Assembly (NCBI GenBank): GCA_028386065.3
Contig: JAKUCV010004737.1
Coordinates: 38,153 to 102,152 of the forward strand
Direction: 5' to 3'
Source of the DNA: Turnera subulata
Taxonomy: Eukaryota > Streptophyta > Magnoliopsida > Malpighiales > Passifloraceae
Length of the DNA stretch: 64,000 bases
A program made the position numbers and the translations under genes. A model generated the notes under the pieces. That model was not told the origin of the DNA. It worked only from the letters and a program-made list of their open reading frames with translations, and did no database searches. Position 1 is the stretch's first letter, and each line of letters starts with the position of its first letter. Positions 35,283-48,224 of this stretch are shown in pieces.

Positions 35283-36552
35283 TCATTTCCACAGTTCTTC
35301 TATTGGAATCCCACGATCTTCGGCGACCTGCTGGTATGATCTCATTTGCTCCAGTGCAACAATTGTAGCCCTGCAATTGTTGAGAAGGTTACGAGATCCA
35401 AGTTGCTTTCCCGCACCATTCCGAAAGCCGGCCAATTCCAGGACATTTCTTACGAGAGATCCAGCATGCAAACCAAAACCAGGAGATGCAGGCCTAAGCA
35501 TCACTTTAGCTCCCCCAAACTTTCCTTCAGCTCTGCAACATATTTATGCAAGACAGATGAAGAACCGCAGCAGAGTTTTACATTACTTGCATACAAGAAT
35601 CAGGCGCCTAGCTTTGAGGACAAAGAGTTAAGAAGAATATTGGTTGAGAGTGAAAACGTTCTACCAAACAGGATATATGCATGCTGAGAACCCCCAGCTT
35701 CATGCCCAACCAAGGCGATTTCCTCCCTTGCAGACCACACACCCTATCACTGCAACTAAATGCATGGACCAAAGTGGCTACATCTCAACTAGGGTATATC
35801 TTAGAACAATTAAAATAGGCAGTTCTCAGAGCCAAAGTTTCTGAGCAAGTCTTCTACAATATATCATCCAAAATGTTCTGAAATAGAAAAGCAGATAACA
35901 ATAAAACATTATCAACTAATGTACGGAGCATATAATCGAAAGTCTATGAGATCATCGACTTCATTTCATAAGATATGCTTAGCCTTCAAAAGGAATGATT
36001 TCACTTCTTAGCACACTGAGATGGGACTTGAAAACATTCAACGGACACAGGTAAACTCGAGCTGAGCTATATGGGGCATATAAACCTACAATGCCAAGCA
36101 AAATGCATAAGCCACCAAGGTGCATCCAATTCTTTAACATGGGTAAATGCAAGCAAAAATCTTTTCTTGTGCGCATACACGCATAGCTCAACTCAATCAA
36201 ACATCTTTCGCTGTACGCAAAAGCAACCAAAACATCTTTACAATATCTGGCAAGCATTGAAAGGTTCATACTTGACAGGCAAACTCCAATCCTAAGCAGC
36301 CCTTCCTTCTCACCGCTACCATCTCCATTCTCCAAGTTATCAAACTCACCCACTTCCCGAGAGAAACCCAAGAATAATGTCAAATCCCATAACCCAATGC
36401 CACAAATGTGAATGCCTGGCCAGAACCACGGCAGCAGGACATGCCACAAAATTCACAATCTCCTACCCACACAAACACAGCCTCATACTCACACACCAAA
36501 ATTCTCTATAACACCAACCAATCCAGAAACTTGATAATAGAAGAAATGAAAC

Positions 36553-36598
<46 letters not shown>

Positions 36599-37307
36599 GT
36601 AGGACAAACCTGTGAGGGATAGTCAAGTGCTTAGTGATAGGGACAGAAATCAAATGCCTCCTAGCATCAACACAGGCTTTGTCGATAGCAGTAGGAACAT
36701 CCCTTGCATTCCCGACACCAACACCCACCAACCCCTGCCTGTTACCAACCACCATCACAATCCTATACGACATGCTCCTCCCTCCTTTGGTAACCTTGGA
36801 AACCATCCTTGTCTCCACCACCGTCTCCTCCAAGTCGTCCTTAATCTTCACCCTCTCCCTCTTGAGGAGCGCCCACCCGCGCCTCCCGTCGTCCGGGGGG
36901 TCCATCACCAGCACGTCGTTCCCGAAGTAAGTCTCCCCGCTGTAGGCCGGCCCGTACCTCTCCTCGTAGGCCATGGCGGTCTGTTCCTCGCTCTCCTCGA
37001 AGCCGGTGATGAAGTCTTTCGGCACCGTGACGACCTCGTCGTAGTCGTCGAGAGGGTAGTAGACTCTTGTGGGCTCGGGCACGGGATCGCGCTCCGGTGG
37101 GCTATCGAAGTCGCCGCCGCTCCCCGATTGGGCTTTGAGGGCTGTGGTGGTGGTGGGTTTGATGGGGTGAGAAGAGAGGGAGAGGAGTGGGGATTTGGGT
37201 GTGAGAGAGAAGAGGAAAGTGGAGGAGGAGGAGGAGAATTTGGTGGAGGGTGGTTTTGATAAAGGGAGAGAGAAGGCGGGAGAATAGAGGGAGGAGAGTG
37301 TCGCCAT
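35283..37307 (-). CDS. RPS5: Plastid 30S ribosomal protein S5
   Basis: Two exons, 36610-37307 and 35283-35532, joined in phase over a 1,077-bp intron (CACAG/GTTTGT ... TTGCAG/AGCTG); 315 aa. Residues 1 to ~55 are Ser/Thr/Pro-rich and hydroxylated ([20 protein letters not shown]), a typical chloroplast transit peptide. An acidic plastid-specific extension follows ([14 protein letters not shown]). The S5 N-terminal RNA-binding domain covers ~159-222, from [20 protein letters not shown] through [11 protein letters not shown], and the S5 C-terminal domain lies after the intron ([17 protein letters not shown], then [12 protein letters not shown]). S5 helps decoding accuracy and sits near the mRNA entry of the small subunit. 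The protein appears complete. The intron holds a long GA microsatellite and no visible embedded gene. Confidence 0.92.
36555..36592. repeat. (AG)n microsatellite in the RPS5 intron
   Basis: About 19 uninterrupted AG units just downstream (in gene sense) of the RPS5 intron donor. Confidence 0.9.
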
Positions 37308-38235
37308 TGGTGGACAACAAGGAGGAAGAGAAACTCTTCACTGTTGTTCTCTCTCGCTGGAAGAAAGTGTGTGAGTTTTGGAAGAAGAGGATTAGCTTAT
37401 CCACTATACTATTGCCCAAATGGGAAAATTGGGCAAAAGTGCAAACCAAGGATTGGGTTTGGGGTTGAATTGCCTTTTTGGCTTTGTGACTCAATTTCAA
37501 ATTAACATTTTTTAAAGGTTTAGGACTTTTGTTGAAAAATAATCAAATATGATTTGGCCTAAAACAAAGCAAGAAGATGTGATTGTACGACTAGGTATCA
37601 CATTCTTTTATACTTTGTGATTTTTTTTTTCTTTTTTTTGTTTCCCATTCGATATTGAGAAACTTTGCCTCGACTAGTCCGACTCGGATGGTGCACCTCG
37701 ATATAGTGGGTATAAGGATTTTCTACGTTCTGGTGTATGCAGTAATGGTTATTTGATTACTTTGTGAGTTTCTTTAACTCTTGTTATGTTACACTCTTCT
37801 TTTTTTCCTTTATCTTAGAATGACTCCTTTAAAAGTTTTAAGGTAGGAAAAACAATGGAGAATCCACTCCATAATTCAGTGTAAGCAAGACAAATAAATT
37901 AGTGACGATGTTGTGGGATTGGATTCAAATTATAAATGAGATTACATCCATGAATTGAGATACCATGTTTCTGTGACTTTCAAGTTCGTATTAGTTGTTT
38001 ATTAAGAAAAGAAAAAAGGTCTTTATTGACTAACCAGTACAACTATATCTTTTAACTATAGTCTCCAAGACCCAACTTCGCAATGTAGAAACTCCTGACG
38101 GTAAAAACACTGTCGCGACACAAATTTATTTATTACATAAACCATTAATTACCATAGTTTAGCACAGACTAGCTAGGGTCTGGCCATACTTTTAGTTCAT
38201 AAAGTCTGATAGCTTATTTCACATTACACAACCAT
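37308..38235. other. Intergenic between RPS5 and the B3 gene
   Basis: Contains the RPS5 upstream region (37308-37500, purine-rich) and the 3' end of the B3 gene. No supported gene. Confidence 0.5.
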
Positions 38236-41133
38236 TCACAATAGAAAACTGCAGCTATAAACATCAGGGAGCATGCCAAGGCCAGTATAGAAGTCATCAA
38301 AGAGGTGATCATCCATTAGCCCCACTTGACCAAACGGCTGCACGGCCTCTGGTGCCGCCTGGAAGTAGGAGCTGCTGCTGCTGCTGCTGCCGGCAAAATT
38401 GTCGAATGGGCCAACATTGATCATCTCTTCACTCTGTGCATATGAACAAGACCCTTCAGCATAAAATGTCGTGAGGCTGTTAACTTCTTGTTGCTTGTGG
38501 TTAAATTGCTCGAGCAGCAGAGCTAGATAAGCATCTTCCTCTTCTTCCTTAACTTGGCACATTTGTGGCATGTTCGGGTAGCTTTGGCTCTGGTTTGCCG
38601 AGTTTTGTTGTTCATGAAATGACTCCACGGCTACTCCTTTGTCCCTCTTCTGGATAGAGAAATACTGTGTTCCTCTCATGGAAAAGACACAAGGTCAGGG
38701 CAAAACAGTAGTTGAGACAAGAGAAGAACAAATATATGGCACGACAGACTTTTCTTTCAGGAATTAACAGGAATTGAGCTATACAGGAATTATGCTCCTT
38801 TTATGTTGTGTACAAAATTGACAACCCATTTTCTTCACTCACATGTCTAATCAGTAGAATTTTTGTCCTTTATGTTTTTCTCCGTTAAACTTGCATGTTT
38901 ATCTTCTCTATAGTAGTATCACCTTTTTTTGCTCTGCTAGGAAACAAAACGGTCCAAACTAGTAGTATAATAATAGATTTAGGATGCAAAAAAGTGCTAG
39001 AATGCTGACAAACAAACTGCTATTATCACTTTATTCTTGTTTTTTTGCCAGAATTATTACTTTATTCAAGACCTAAAAAAATTTTGTGCAATGAAAACTT
39101 TTGGTGCCTATTGGTATGCAGGGGAAAAATGTTTGGTTTGTACTTGGCAAGGTCCAAGGACCGTATAGCTAGCCTCAAAGCTCTCCTGAGCTGCAGCAAT
39201 CTTTGCACTCCGTGGCACACAGGTGCCTGTCCTTTCTAGTTCACTCCACTACTATTGAATGTCAGTTTCACATTACCAACACCTCATTTTGCTAGGTGCG
39301 TGCACAGAAACTCGTCTAGTTTTGTCCATTTCGCAGCCATTTTTATTAGTCCTTTATCCCTATCCATATCCTTCCAAAGGACTGTGTCAGCATACAAGAA
39401 AACGTCCGGAGCAACATTGTCATATAGCAAAACAAACTTGTTCAACTTTCCATTTTCAAATCTGATTTGATATTGCAATTAATCAAAAATTAAGAGGTAT
39501 CCTATTCACAATAAGGAAGATGAACTCACGAGATTCCTGCTATCATCCTCGTAAAGAGTAAGAGAATCACCAAGCTTCAGCCCATTATGCTTTGCAAGAT
39601 CCCCTGTACATGGTAAGAAAGGGTCGTCTCATAGATGAAATGGACCAGAAACGGGTAAGAACTAAACTAGATTTTAAAACAAAAGGGGTACCTGTATTTT
39701 CAAGGACATACATCCTGCTTTTGTTGTTTGCCCAAAACCTGCAATTGTTAACAAACAATAACATGGGTTTGATAGGCAAAATTGCCATCGAAGTGTTACA
39801 GCTTAAGAAGGAAATTTGAAGAAAAGATGTAACATCCAAATACTCACTTGAACTTCAAGTCCCAAGATTGGTTAGTGTTTAAATCTCTGATCATAAGTTG
39901 GATGCCTTCTTTATCCCAGAGCACAGGAAGATTTTCCTCAGAATCTCTCTAGATTGACATGCATCCAAGAAATAGTTCGGATATCATGTCTTACCACATC
40001 CACAAGAAACAAAAAGATAGGCAGAATTAACTGCTCAAAAACTCTAAAAAATAGCTTGCTGGATAATGATTATTTATCATTTTCGCTTCTTTTGTTTTAC
40101 CACTTGTGGTTTTTATGCATTACTCGAGGAGGGGTCAGTAAGAATAGTGTAGTTATTGGGCTGTCTAAATCAGAATCATGTTGCAGTGTCCAATAAGAGC
40201 AAGTCAAACACAGGTATTGGTTGGCTAAGTAGTATAGTAATAGTAGTAGTATTATTTTGTTTCCTTTCACTTTAGAATTAGATACAAAAAAAAAGAAATG
40301 ATGAAAGAAAGGGAACGGAAATCGAAACAAGCAAAAAACGTGCATGCAAAATTAAAGGCACACCAGAAGCGCTTATTGATCAAGGAAACCAAACCTTTGG
40401 AAGGACAATCCTCCCAAGAGACCCAACGTCACTATTCCTCAGGATCTTCTTCACCACAAACCTAAGCCTCTGCACAGAAAACAAACGAAAAACAAAAACA
40501 AAAACAAAAATAGTTGACTCAATAAAACACACACAAAAAAGAGAAAAGCTTAATCACGTAAAAGACAAAAATCCAACTCACCTTGTTAACTGAGGGGAAG
40601 AACCTGAAGGGGTCTCCGTTATCGGCCAGCTGCTGCCTAGGCTGAGGATTAGGAGCCGCCGCCGGCCTTCTCCTTGCCACCACCTGGTTTCGGTTAGCCC
40701 CAGAAGAAGCAGCAGCAGCAGTAGCAGAAGAAGAAGAAGAAGAAGCCTGTTTACTTAGACTCCTCTGACGAGCCAGTTTTCGGTTGCACCTGGCCAACTT
40801 GGTCCTATATGCATCAAGAGCTCTCCTTTCTTGCTCTGCAGACCACCCAGTAGGCGGTTGTTGCGAAAGAGACAAGCTTTGCATCCCAAGCCCGGTCTGG
40901 TCGTCGAGACAGTAAGGATACATCGGATCCAGTACCGCCGCAGGTGGTAAGTACTGTGCCCCACCAAGTTCGGGAAGCAGCTCAAGAGAATGGGGGTAGG
41001 GAAATGGCAGAAGAAGGTCGTTCTCGCTAGTGGGTTGTTGCACCTGCATGTGGTGGAGGTACTGAGCAGGGTAGAAAGGTGGCTGCTCAGTTGGTAGTGG
41101 TGGTGGGTTAGAAGAAGTGGTAAGGTAGCTCAT
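38236..41133 (-). CDS. LEC2: LEC2/FUS3-type B3 transcription factor
   Basis: Six exons (minus strand): 40582-41133, 40395-40469, 39848-39948, 39692-39738, 39530-39603 and 38236-38664; all GT-AG, in phase, 425 aa. The B3 DNA-binding domain is split over exons 2-5, about residues 180-288: LRFVVKKILRNSDVGSLGRI, then ENLPVLWDKEGIQLMIRDL, FWANNKSRMYVLENTG, and LTLYEDDSRNLYFSIQKR. This is the ABI3/FUS3/LEC2 class, which binds RY elements (CATGCA) and drives embryo and seed-storage programmes. The basic ARCNRKLARQRSL motif upstream of B3 favours LEC2. The tail, with an acidic EEEEDAYLALLLEQF stretch and an end reading DDFYTGLGMLPDV, recalls FUS3, so the assignment within the pair is not settled. Ser, Ala and Gln runs flank the domain. 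The start is the first ATG after a TATA box ~100 bp upstream. Confidence 0.85.
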
Positions 41134-41229
41134 TGGTTAATAGCAACTACAATACTACTTGCAAGGGAGGAGAAGTGATGATGGGGGGAGAAGAGACTAA
41201 CTGATACATATATTGAGAAAGAAGCCATC

Positions 41230-41238
41230 TTTTTTATA
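41230..41238 (-). promoter_or_regulatory. TATA box of the B3 gene
   Basis: Minus-strand CTATAAAAA about 100 bp before the ATG, a good plant TATA match in a GC-richer context. Confidence 0.55.
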
Positions 41239-44200
41239 GGGTGGCATTGGAGGTTTTATGCAGGTACTGGTGTGCAGAACCCGACAAAAGTGCGCTCCAT
41301 TGTCCTCGAAATGCACCCCCACAAGTACTTATTAATACGCCTTAGAGGCTGAACCGGTGGTGATGAGGGAATTAGGATGCCTTTTTTTGGGGTTTCTAGC
41401 GACGGAGAGGAATCGGGGTAAAATTTTGTTTTGGGTCGGTGAGGAAGGGAGGGGCAACGTGCTGCCAGTGGAAGAAGAACAGGTGTTGAAAAAGCAAAAG
41501 AAACGCGTCAAGGAGTGCAGTGGGGGGTTTTGGTGTGTGGAGAAGGGAGTTACTACTGTAGTAGTAGTAGATTGAAGAAAAGGCCATGGAAAAAAAGGAA
41601 GGAAAAAGGCAGTAGTAGTAGTAGTGTGGTTGTGTGAGTGAAAGAAGGGTGACAAGTGGCCCGGGAGAGGAGGTTTTGGGTTACACAACTGGCCAGTGAG
41701 GAAGGAGAGCCAGAGAGGCAAACCAAACTCTGTACTGATTACCGACTCGGCGCCACCTCTGGTTTAAATGTGGCACCCCGGCCTTAGCCAACATTGCACA
41801 GAACACCATGCCTAATCGACCAACCAAGTCTTGACTCCACTTGTCAATATTCAATGCCCCTCCTTTTACTTAAAAACTACTACTACTATCAACCCCAACT
41901 CGAGGACCTATTTAAACTACACTCTTTTGTGTGCGTTACCCAGAAACACAAGCACTTTTGTCGGTTTTCTACACCAATACTTTCAACTTCATCCCACACG
42001 CACACGCCCAATGTATCTACATCCAATGCCATGAATGTTGTTGTTTGCGACTGCTCATTTCATTGCAATTCCTGAAACCAAACCTGTCTGTCACAGCTTC
42101 GCCTTTCCACTTGGCTAAGCCTAAAGCCCAACAATCAAGAGTCGCTACACAATGCTTGTGTAGCGAGTTCATTGTCGGGCTTTAGACACAGCCGAATGGA
42201 AAAACCAGCAAGAAGACAGTACATTCTTGGCCAGGGTTTTTTTGGCGGTGAACCTGCATTCTCATGCCGTCATGCGGTTAATCAATCTTTTATAGAACAA
42301 TAAGAAAAAAAAAAAAAGACCCATCAAGTCAGCTTTTATACCACGTTGCATTGTTTCCCCTTAGTTCGCTGACGAAAATGCATGCATGTAAATGCTATAC
42401 AAGATTAAGAACAAGAAGCAACGAGTGGTAAACATTATTTATGAGAAGCATCTTCTTAAGAAAATGAGAGCAAATCCACAAAACATGTAAAGAAAAGAAA
42501 TTCAGCTACATAACAGTGATTTTACTGGTTTCAAATACTTTCATTCAAAATGTTAAGATGGGGGCTGGTCATATTTGTTGGATCTATCTACATCTGTGTT
42601 TTCTATTTGAAAAGATTACATGATTTCGTCCATTACCAATTAAAATCCAAACAATATGGTAAACAATATCCAGGATAGGAGTGAAATACTGAAGCCCAAA
42701 ACTGGAGTTACTATCTTTTCTGATGGTTGATGCCAAACTGGCTTGTCTATCACCATTGCGCAGTAGCATGAGGAAACCTTCTATCAAATCCATCCTACAT
42801 CAAGAGAAATACTGAGCTATGATCGTAAGTTTCTTTTTAAAGAAAAATATGAATGGTAAGTAGGATGGATGGAAACAGAATAAAACGTACAGAAAGCAGC
42901 TTTGATCCAATTTATGTAAACTGCACATCACAAGATTAAGGCTCGTTGCATCTTAGTTGGTTGCCAGTCATAACCGTCAGGAATATTTCATTAGCATCTC
43001 CACAGACAAACTTGTAAAATCATATATGCAAGGCCCCATGTAATTTAATTAGCTTTATTGTAAGAGCAAACAATATTCTACACAATTAATCACACTGGCA
43101 TACGGAGATCAAATTAATTAGAGAAAACAAGCAGAAAGGGCAACACAAATTTGTATTTCTTTTTCAACAATACATGGAACCTCATAGAAACAAAATAATA
43201 TATAGGGTGATGTAATGCTGAATGCCATTATAAATGCGTTCAAATTGCTAATCAACAAAATGAACCAACAATAGAAAATATGGGTTATGTTCTCTAAATG
43301 AAGTGTTTAGTAATTCTTTAATGACTTGAGAAAAAGAAGAAAAGGAAAATCCTCAGCTCTTTCGCAAGACACCTAAATTGACAGTCTAGAGCTCATTCAA
43401 CATTGAGTAGTAACAGCGAAATTAAGTCAATACTTGGCACTGCAGCTACAGTACTGCCATAATCTCAGGCACGCTTATCAGCACAGCACTTCATGATACC
43501 ACTACTTTTTTGAAGAACTACTATGAAACAGATATTGGTTTAAAATCGAGTCCTAATTTTGGACCAAAACAATTGTGAAGATTCTGATGATCCTCCAATT
43601 GCACAAGGTTTCTATTTAGTTATTTTCCAAAGAATAGATGCAATGGCAATTCAGAAGAAAGAGACAGCAAAAAACAAATTAATGGTGGAGATCATGATCA
43701 TCAATGCCTTCTGCTATGCAATGGATGAAATAAAGTAGCGCCATAACATTTACTAATTTTTGTACAGAAAAAAAGAACCCTTTTTTCACAGAATTGATGC
43801 AATGACATTTCAGAAGAAAGAGAACAGCAACCAACATATCAACGGTGAAAGATCATGACCATAACCCACTTCTGCTTGGTAATTATTGAAGAGCATTCCT
43901 TAAAGAATCCTAGTCATTGATTCCATGCTGAAAACCGACAGAAGAAACAATGTTAATGGAAAGAGGGGTTTTCCTGAGAAAATATGCATATAGAATATGG
44001 TCTGACTGAGAAAGATTTTTTGGTCTAAGTGGGAAAAATGAAACCTGTCATGCCAGATCAAAATGATAAGAAACAAAACCAAACAGAAAAGAAAGGAGGC
44101 ATGGCGTTTCTCATACCTTTTGTCAACAATTTAAAAAACAAAGCATAATTAGGAGCTCTATGATCCCAAAGTCACTAAAGACATAAGATCCAAAGCAACA

Positions 44201-45054
44201 ATTATCCTTTTCCAGTACTATAACAAGGTTTGGGTAACTATATGTACTTAACCCATATATTTGATTCAAAAATATCTTAGATCTCTTACCATCTTGATCC
44301 ATTCTCCTATTTTCATCCTAGCCCGCTTTTCCATCTATGGTGTTGACCATCCACAGCCAATTCCCTTTTTTTCTTGTTCAAGGACAAAAATAAAAAAGCA
44401 TTATATCTAGAGAAAAGGACATAATTCAAAATTACACCAAAAAGATTTGCCATCTGTAGCAGAGTTAGAGACAGGATCTCCTACTGGAAACCAAATGAAG
44501 GAAAACCAGGATTCAGTGAGATTAAGAGAACTTGCAATTATCAGCACAAAATGTGAGTCCTTAATTTCACATTCAATCAACTTATCATAGTGAGAGCAAT
44601 AACAAAGTGAGATTACTAGAATAATGCAAGTTCTCAATGTTACATTCAATCAATCTAATGGAAAGACAAAAAGTGCATGGTTAGGAGAACATAGTGAGAG
44701 CAACTCTGTTGGCATATGAAGGGAATCTTATCTGAGAAATCCTTGTATGAGTTAAGTCCAACAAAATGCAAGCTACTGCCCCAGACTATGAAACAAGAAT
44801 GACCAAAATTAGAATTACAGAACAGTTCACAACTCAGCAGCCAAAACTAGCATCAGTGAAGCTAATTCTTTCTTAAATTGAAATATTCAGCTGCTTGAAG
44901 GACTTTGTGAGGAGAGAATAGAGCTTAGCAATAGTTAATACCGAGGAAATAGTTGATGGGCCGGTTTGTGAAACAACTTGCATTTATATAGCATGATGGA
45001 GAGAACCTGCATGCAACCACCAAGCCGCAGGATCGAACACCTGCCCAGAATCGT
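41239..45054. other. Long gene-poor stretch
   Basis: The first ~600 bp is the upstream region of the B3 gene; it includes triplet runs (TAG/GTA at 41560-41625). RY-type CATGCATG occurs at 42379-42387. The rest is AT-rich with no exon I can support; the minus-strand frame at 42584-42793 has no recognised homology. Confidence 0.45.
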
Positions 45055-45089
45055 GTCAGCCGCGCAGCATCAAGAATGCTGCGCGTGAC
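45055..45089. repeat. GC-rich hairpin
   Basis: CGCGCAGCAT (45061-45070), a 5-nt CAAGA loop, and ATGCTGCGCG (45076-45085) pair perfectly; GTCA and TGAC extend the stem past a 2-nt bulge. It stands out in DNA that is otherwise AT-rich. A GTTCGATCC sequence resembling a tRNA B box lies next to it on the minus strand (about 45032-45040). Confidence 0.6.
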
Positions 45090-45265
45090 AAATAGAACAA
45101 TGCACAAAACCTAACGTTCGAAACTGACAATTTAAGTAAAGCAGAATGTATTTGTCATTTACGTCCGCAGCTGTATTTGTAGTTGTCCACCAAAATCACT
45201 TGGAAAGCTGTTAATCACACTTTCTAAATAGCTATAGCGGCAAAGTAAAATATTTAATGCCAAAC

Positions 45266-46735
45266 TTATTCTTCTGGCAGCAAAATCATATCTGGATTAA
45301 GAATGATGGTTACAGGACCGAAATTACTGTGTCCAATCTTTCCAAAGGTGTACATTGCGAAGGATATCCTGAAAGCAGAACAAAATGGAGGCATTCATCT
45401 TGTCAATGTTATAAACAATGATATCATGAATGTGCACAATAGTATAGGTCATAGAATAAGACCTAGGTGTAAGTGTAAGCATTTGCAACTGTAATTACTG
45501 TTTCTACAGACGGAAAAAGATTTATGTTGATTCAGATATACTAGGAATGCAAGAACCGAAAGCAGCATTAATAAACTTAACAAAATTGTACAGTTCTGGA
45601 TATTCTAGGGAGGGGAGCGTTACCAGGACAGCCAGATGATCCAAGCATATATGCATAAACATCTTTCAAGTCTCGACATGGAAGATTTTGCAAATAAGAG
45701 AGTTTGTAAACAATCATATCGGTATGCTTTAGGCAATTCCTGTTTAAAATCAAGAGCGGCAGAATGTTAAACATCTTTCAAGTCTGGCAGGGAAGATTTC
45801 GCAAATAGAGTTTGTAAACAATCATATAGGTACTCTTTAGGCATTTCCTGTTTAAAATCAAGAGCAGCAGAATGTTGATGCAGCTGATACAGCTATTTTG
45901 AACTCAATCCATAAAGTGAATGAACAAATCTTTTAGATAGCCTTCCAAAATTTGAGGTCAAAGCCACTATTATTTCCAAGATTGCTTGCCATGTTGGCCT
46001 GATAAATTTGCACTCTAATTCGGCAAGCAGACTAGTTATAGTAGGCAAAAGAATTCATTCTCTGTTGCAAGCCAACAGTCCAAGTTTCAACCTTCCTTTC
46101 CAATAAAACCAGCTGTAATATAAGACACTTACTACACATCAACAAAAAACATCACATGAAGTGAGACAGAAACAAACATCTCGCGATACCCATACAAACT
46201 GATTTCTTCAGCTACACACATAAACTCACTCTAATCATCACAATTCCTTCTGTTGAAGCCACGGTAAGAATCTCAAATTTGGTGCACCCAAAAAAAAGTT
46301 CAAGTTCCAAATCCTTTATTCATTGGTACATAAGATTTTAGCAAAATTATATATTATTGGTTAGCTAACAAGTAACAAAGTAACAGCTACCATAATCAAC
46401 CCTTGTTTTTTTTCCTGGGAGTTATCTGTCACCAAATTACTACATCCTCTTAAACAAACTAAAAAAGATTGGATCTTGTCGAGTAACCGTTAATGAGGTA
46501 GTACGTTACATTACCAAACGCGCGAAAATCCCAAAAAAAAAAATCAAAAGACTGGAAATTGAGGATTTTGTCTTGACCAAAAAAGGGGCCGGCGCGAAAA
46601 TAAGGAAGAAAGCACTGTAACAACATTGAATTTCAAAAAAGGGCAAAAGAACAAAAAGCGACAAAAGTAAAGGGAGAGAGATACGATTTAATATTTTACC
46701 TGAAGGGAAGGGAAGGGAATTGTAACCGCCCATTT
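45266..46735 (-). pseudogene. Unrecognised minus-strand gene or gene remnant
   Basis: Several exon-like segments on the minus strand, none recognised. 46702-46735 encodes MGGYNSLPFPSG and ends at a GTAAAA donor. Around 46112 a TTACAG acceptor opens LVLLERKVETWTVGLQQRM and runs to TAG. A unit after an AAACAG acceptor (ELPKAYRYDCLQTLLFAKSS, about 45629-45740) is tandemly duplicated (EMPKEYLYDCLQTLFAKSS). 45266-45368 follows a CTTTCAG acceptor, is phase-compatible with the donor at 45628, and ends with a stop. The two duplicated units differ by a one-base shift, and one ends in a stop, so at least one is broken. It may be a decayed gene or an alternatively spliced one. Confidence in any protein is low. 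Confidence 0.3.
45657..45876. repeat. 112-bp tandem duplication
   Basis: Two adjacent copies begin AACATCTTTCAAGTC (45657 and 45769) and end near CAGCAGAATGTT. They differ by several small indels. They carry the duplicated exon-like unit of the minus-strand remnant. Confidence 0.8.
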
Positions 46736-48224
46736 TGAATTTTGGCTACCGCTTTTAGCTTAAGTCAATCGACGCAATTGAAAAGGTTGACCAACTCTGG
46801 AGTATCATATCACCACTCCAGTCACCTGCACCCACCACCACCACAAAAAAGAAAAAGTACAAAATTAATTTGAACAAAAACAGAAATGCATTACGGCGGA
46901 GTAAATTTTGAGGAGATGCAGAAGAACGTGTAAAAGGAGAAGCAGGCGACGACGGTGTGATCGCCGGAGTAACTGGTGGTTGTGCGAGAAAGACTAACAA
47001 TGGCCATGTCCCGTTTGGGTGGGTGGGCTGTTAATGAAGACTGCGCCCAACCCAAGTGTCTCTCCTTCACCTTCAGGTGGCCGCTTCTCTTCCTTTGTTA
47101 CTGATTTTGTAGAATAACTAACTACTAATGGCGTCTTGCTCGTTCAATTAGACAAATTGAAGAATAAATTATACTACAAGATTAGACCCGAAAAAAAAAA
47201 TCAAAATTGAAAAACAACACATGAAAATTGAAAACATATGAAATCGATTTTAAAGAGAAAAAAAAAAACAGAGAGGAAGGATTATGCTTCCAAGGTGGCC
47301 GTTTGGTGTAACAACATTTCTACTACAATCGAACCCGAAGGCAAATGGCACCACCAGGGTCTCCCAGCATGGGCCTATTTCACATCGGCCTTGCACGGAC
47401 TATCTTTAGCCCAACTGCACCTTACAGTAGTTTCCACTCCCCACAATTCTACTCGCCCGGCCCAAAATGGTGAAACCTGGAATATAGCCTTCGCAGACTG
47501 TTTCTTAGGTATATGCAAGAGCCCAAATATTGACATGGATCAAACTGTCTAAAAGTAGACCTGGCAGCAATTTATTGTTTGCAGACATGTTGAGTTCTTA
47601 GAGGTTTGTTTTCACCCTCAAAAAAAAAAAACAAAAAAAAAGAGGTTTGTTTTACCAAGTCCAGTTGATATTGTAAAAGATCCAAAAAAACTGTTTACTC
47701 ACAGGACAAGATAAAGTTAAATTTAAAAAGGAATATAAATGAGTTCAGTTTATAAATGAAAAATTAAGCTTCAATTTGTTTCATTTTTTGTAATTTCACT
47801 TCCCACTAATTGGGTCTATCCGCAAATTGTAAACCCTCCAAGAAAAAAACACAAAATTGGAACAGACAGAAACATAAAAAAATGGACAATAATTTAGGAT
47901 AAAACTCATCCCCCCAACGGCCTGGATCGATTGGTAAGATTTGGGAAGCGATACCTGCGTCTTTGTTGTTGCTGCTGTAGTATTACAAATGGGATGGCTT
48001 CGGTAACTGAAACTGGAGGAAGAACATGTGTTGACTAGGTAGAACCCTCTAACCAACGAGGATGCACCGCGCGTCTTACACGTGGCATCAACCCACACAC
48101 GCGTCCCTCCTTTAAACCGCCCCTAAACTTTCCAGTTTCCACCTCTTCCACCATCATAAAACCTTCACTCAACTCAACCAACAAAAGCAAAGACAGAAAA
48201 AACTGGTTAGAAGAATACCAAACA
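46736..48224. other. Intergenic and LEA upstream region
   Basis: Poly-A runs (47617-47640) and AT-rich DNA; no exon supported. The last ~200 bp is the LEA promoter and leader. Confidence 0.45.
48078..48086 (+). promoter_or_regulatory. ABRE/G-box upstream of the LEA gene
   Basis: ACACGTGGC, the standard abscisic-acid response element core bound by ABF/ABI5-type bZIP proteins, lies about 140 bp before the LEA start codon. It fits ABA- and seed-induced expression. Confidence 0.6.

Noticed and set aside
36612..37259. 215-aa plus-strand frame
   Set aside because: Antisense shadow of RPS5 exon 1.
41332..41721. 129-aa minus-strand frame upstream of the B3 gene
   Set aside because: Thr/Pro/Phe-rich low complexity from triplet runs; no domain or splice support, and it lies in the B3 promoter region.
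45032..45040. GTTCGATCC as a tRNA gene
   Set aside because: Only a B-box-like match; no cloverleaf, A box or acceptor stem can be drawn.
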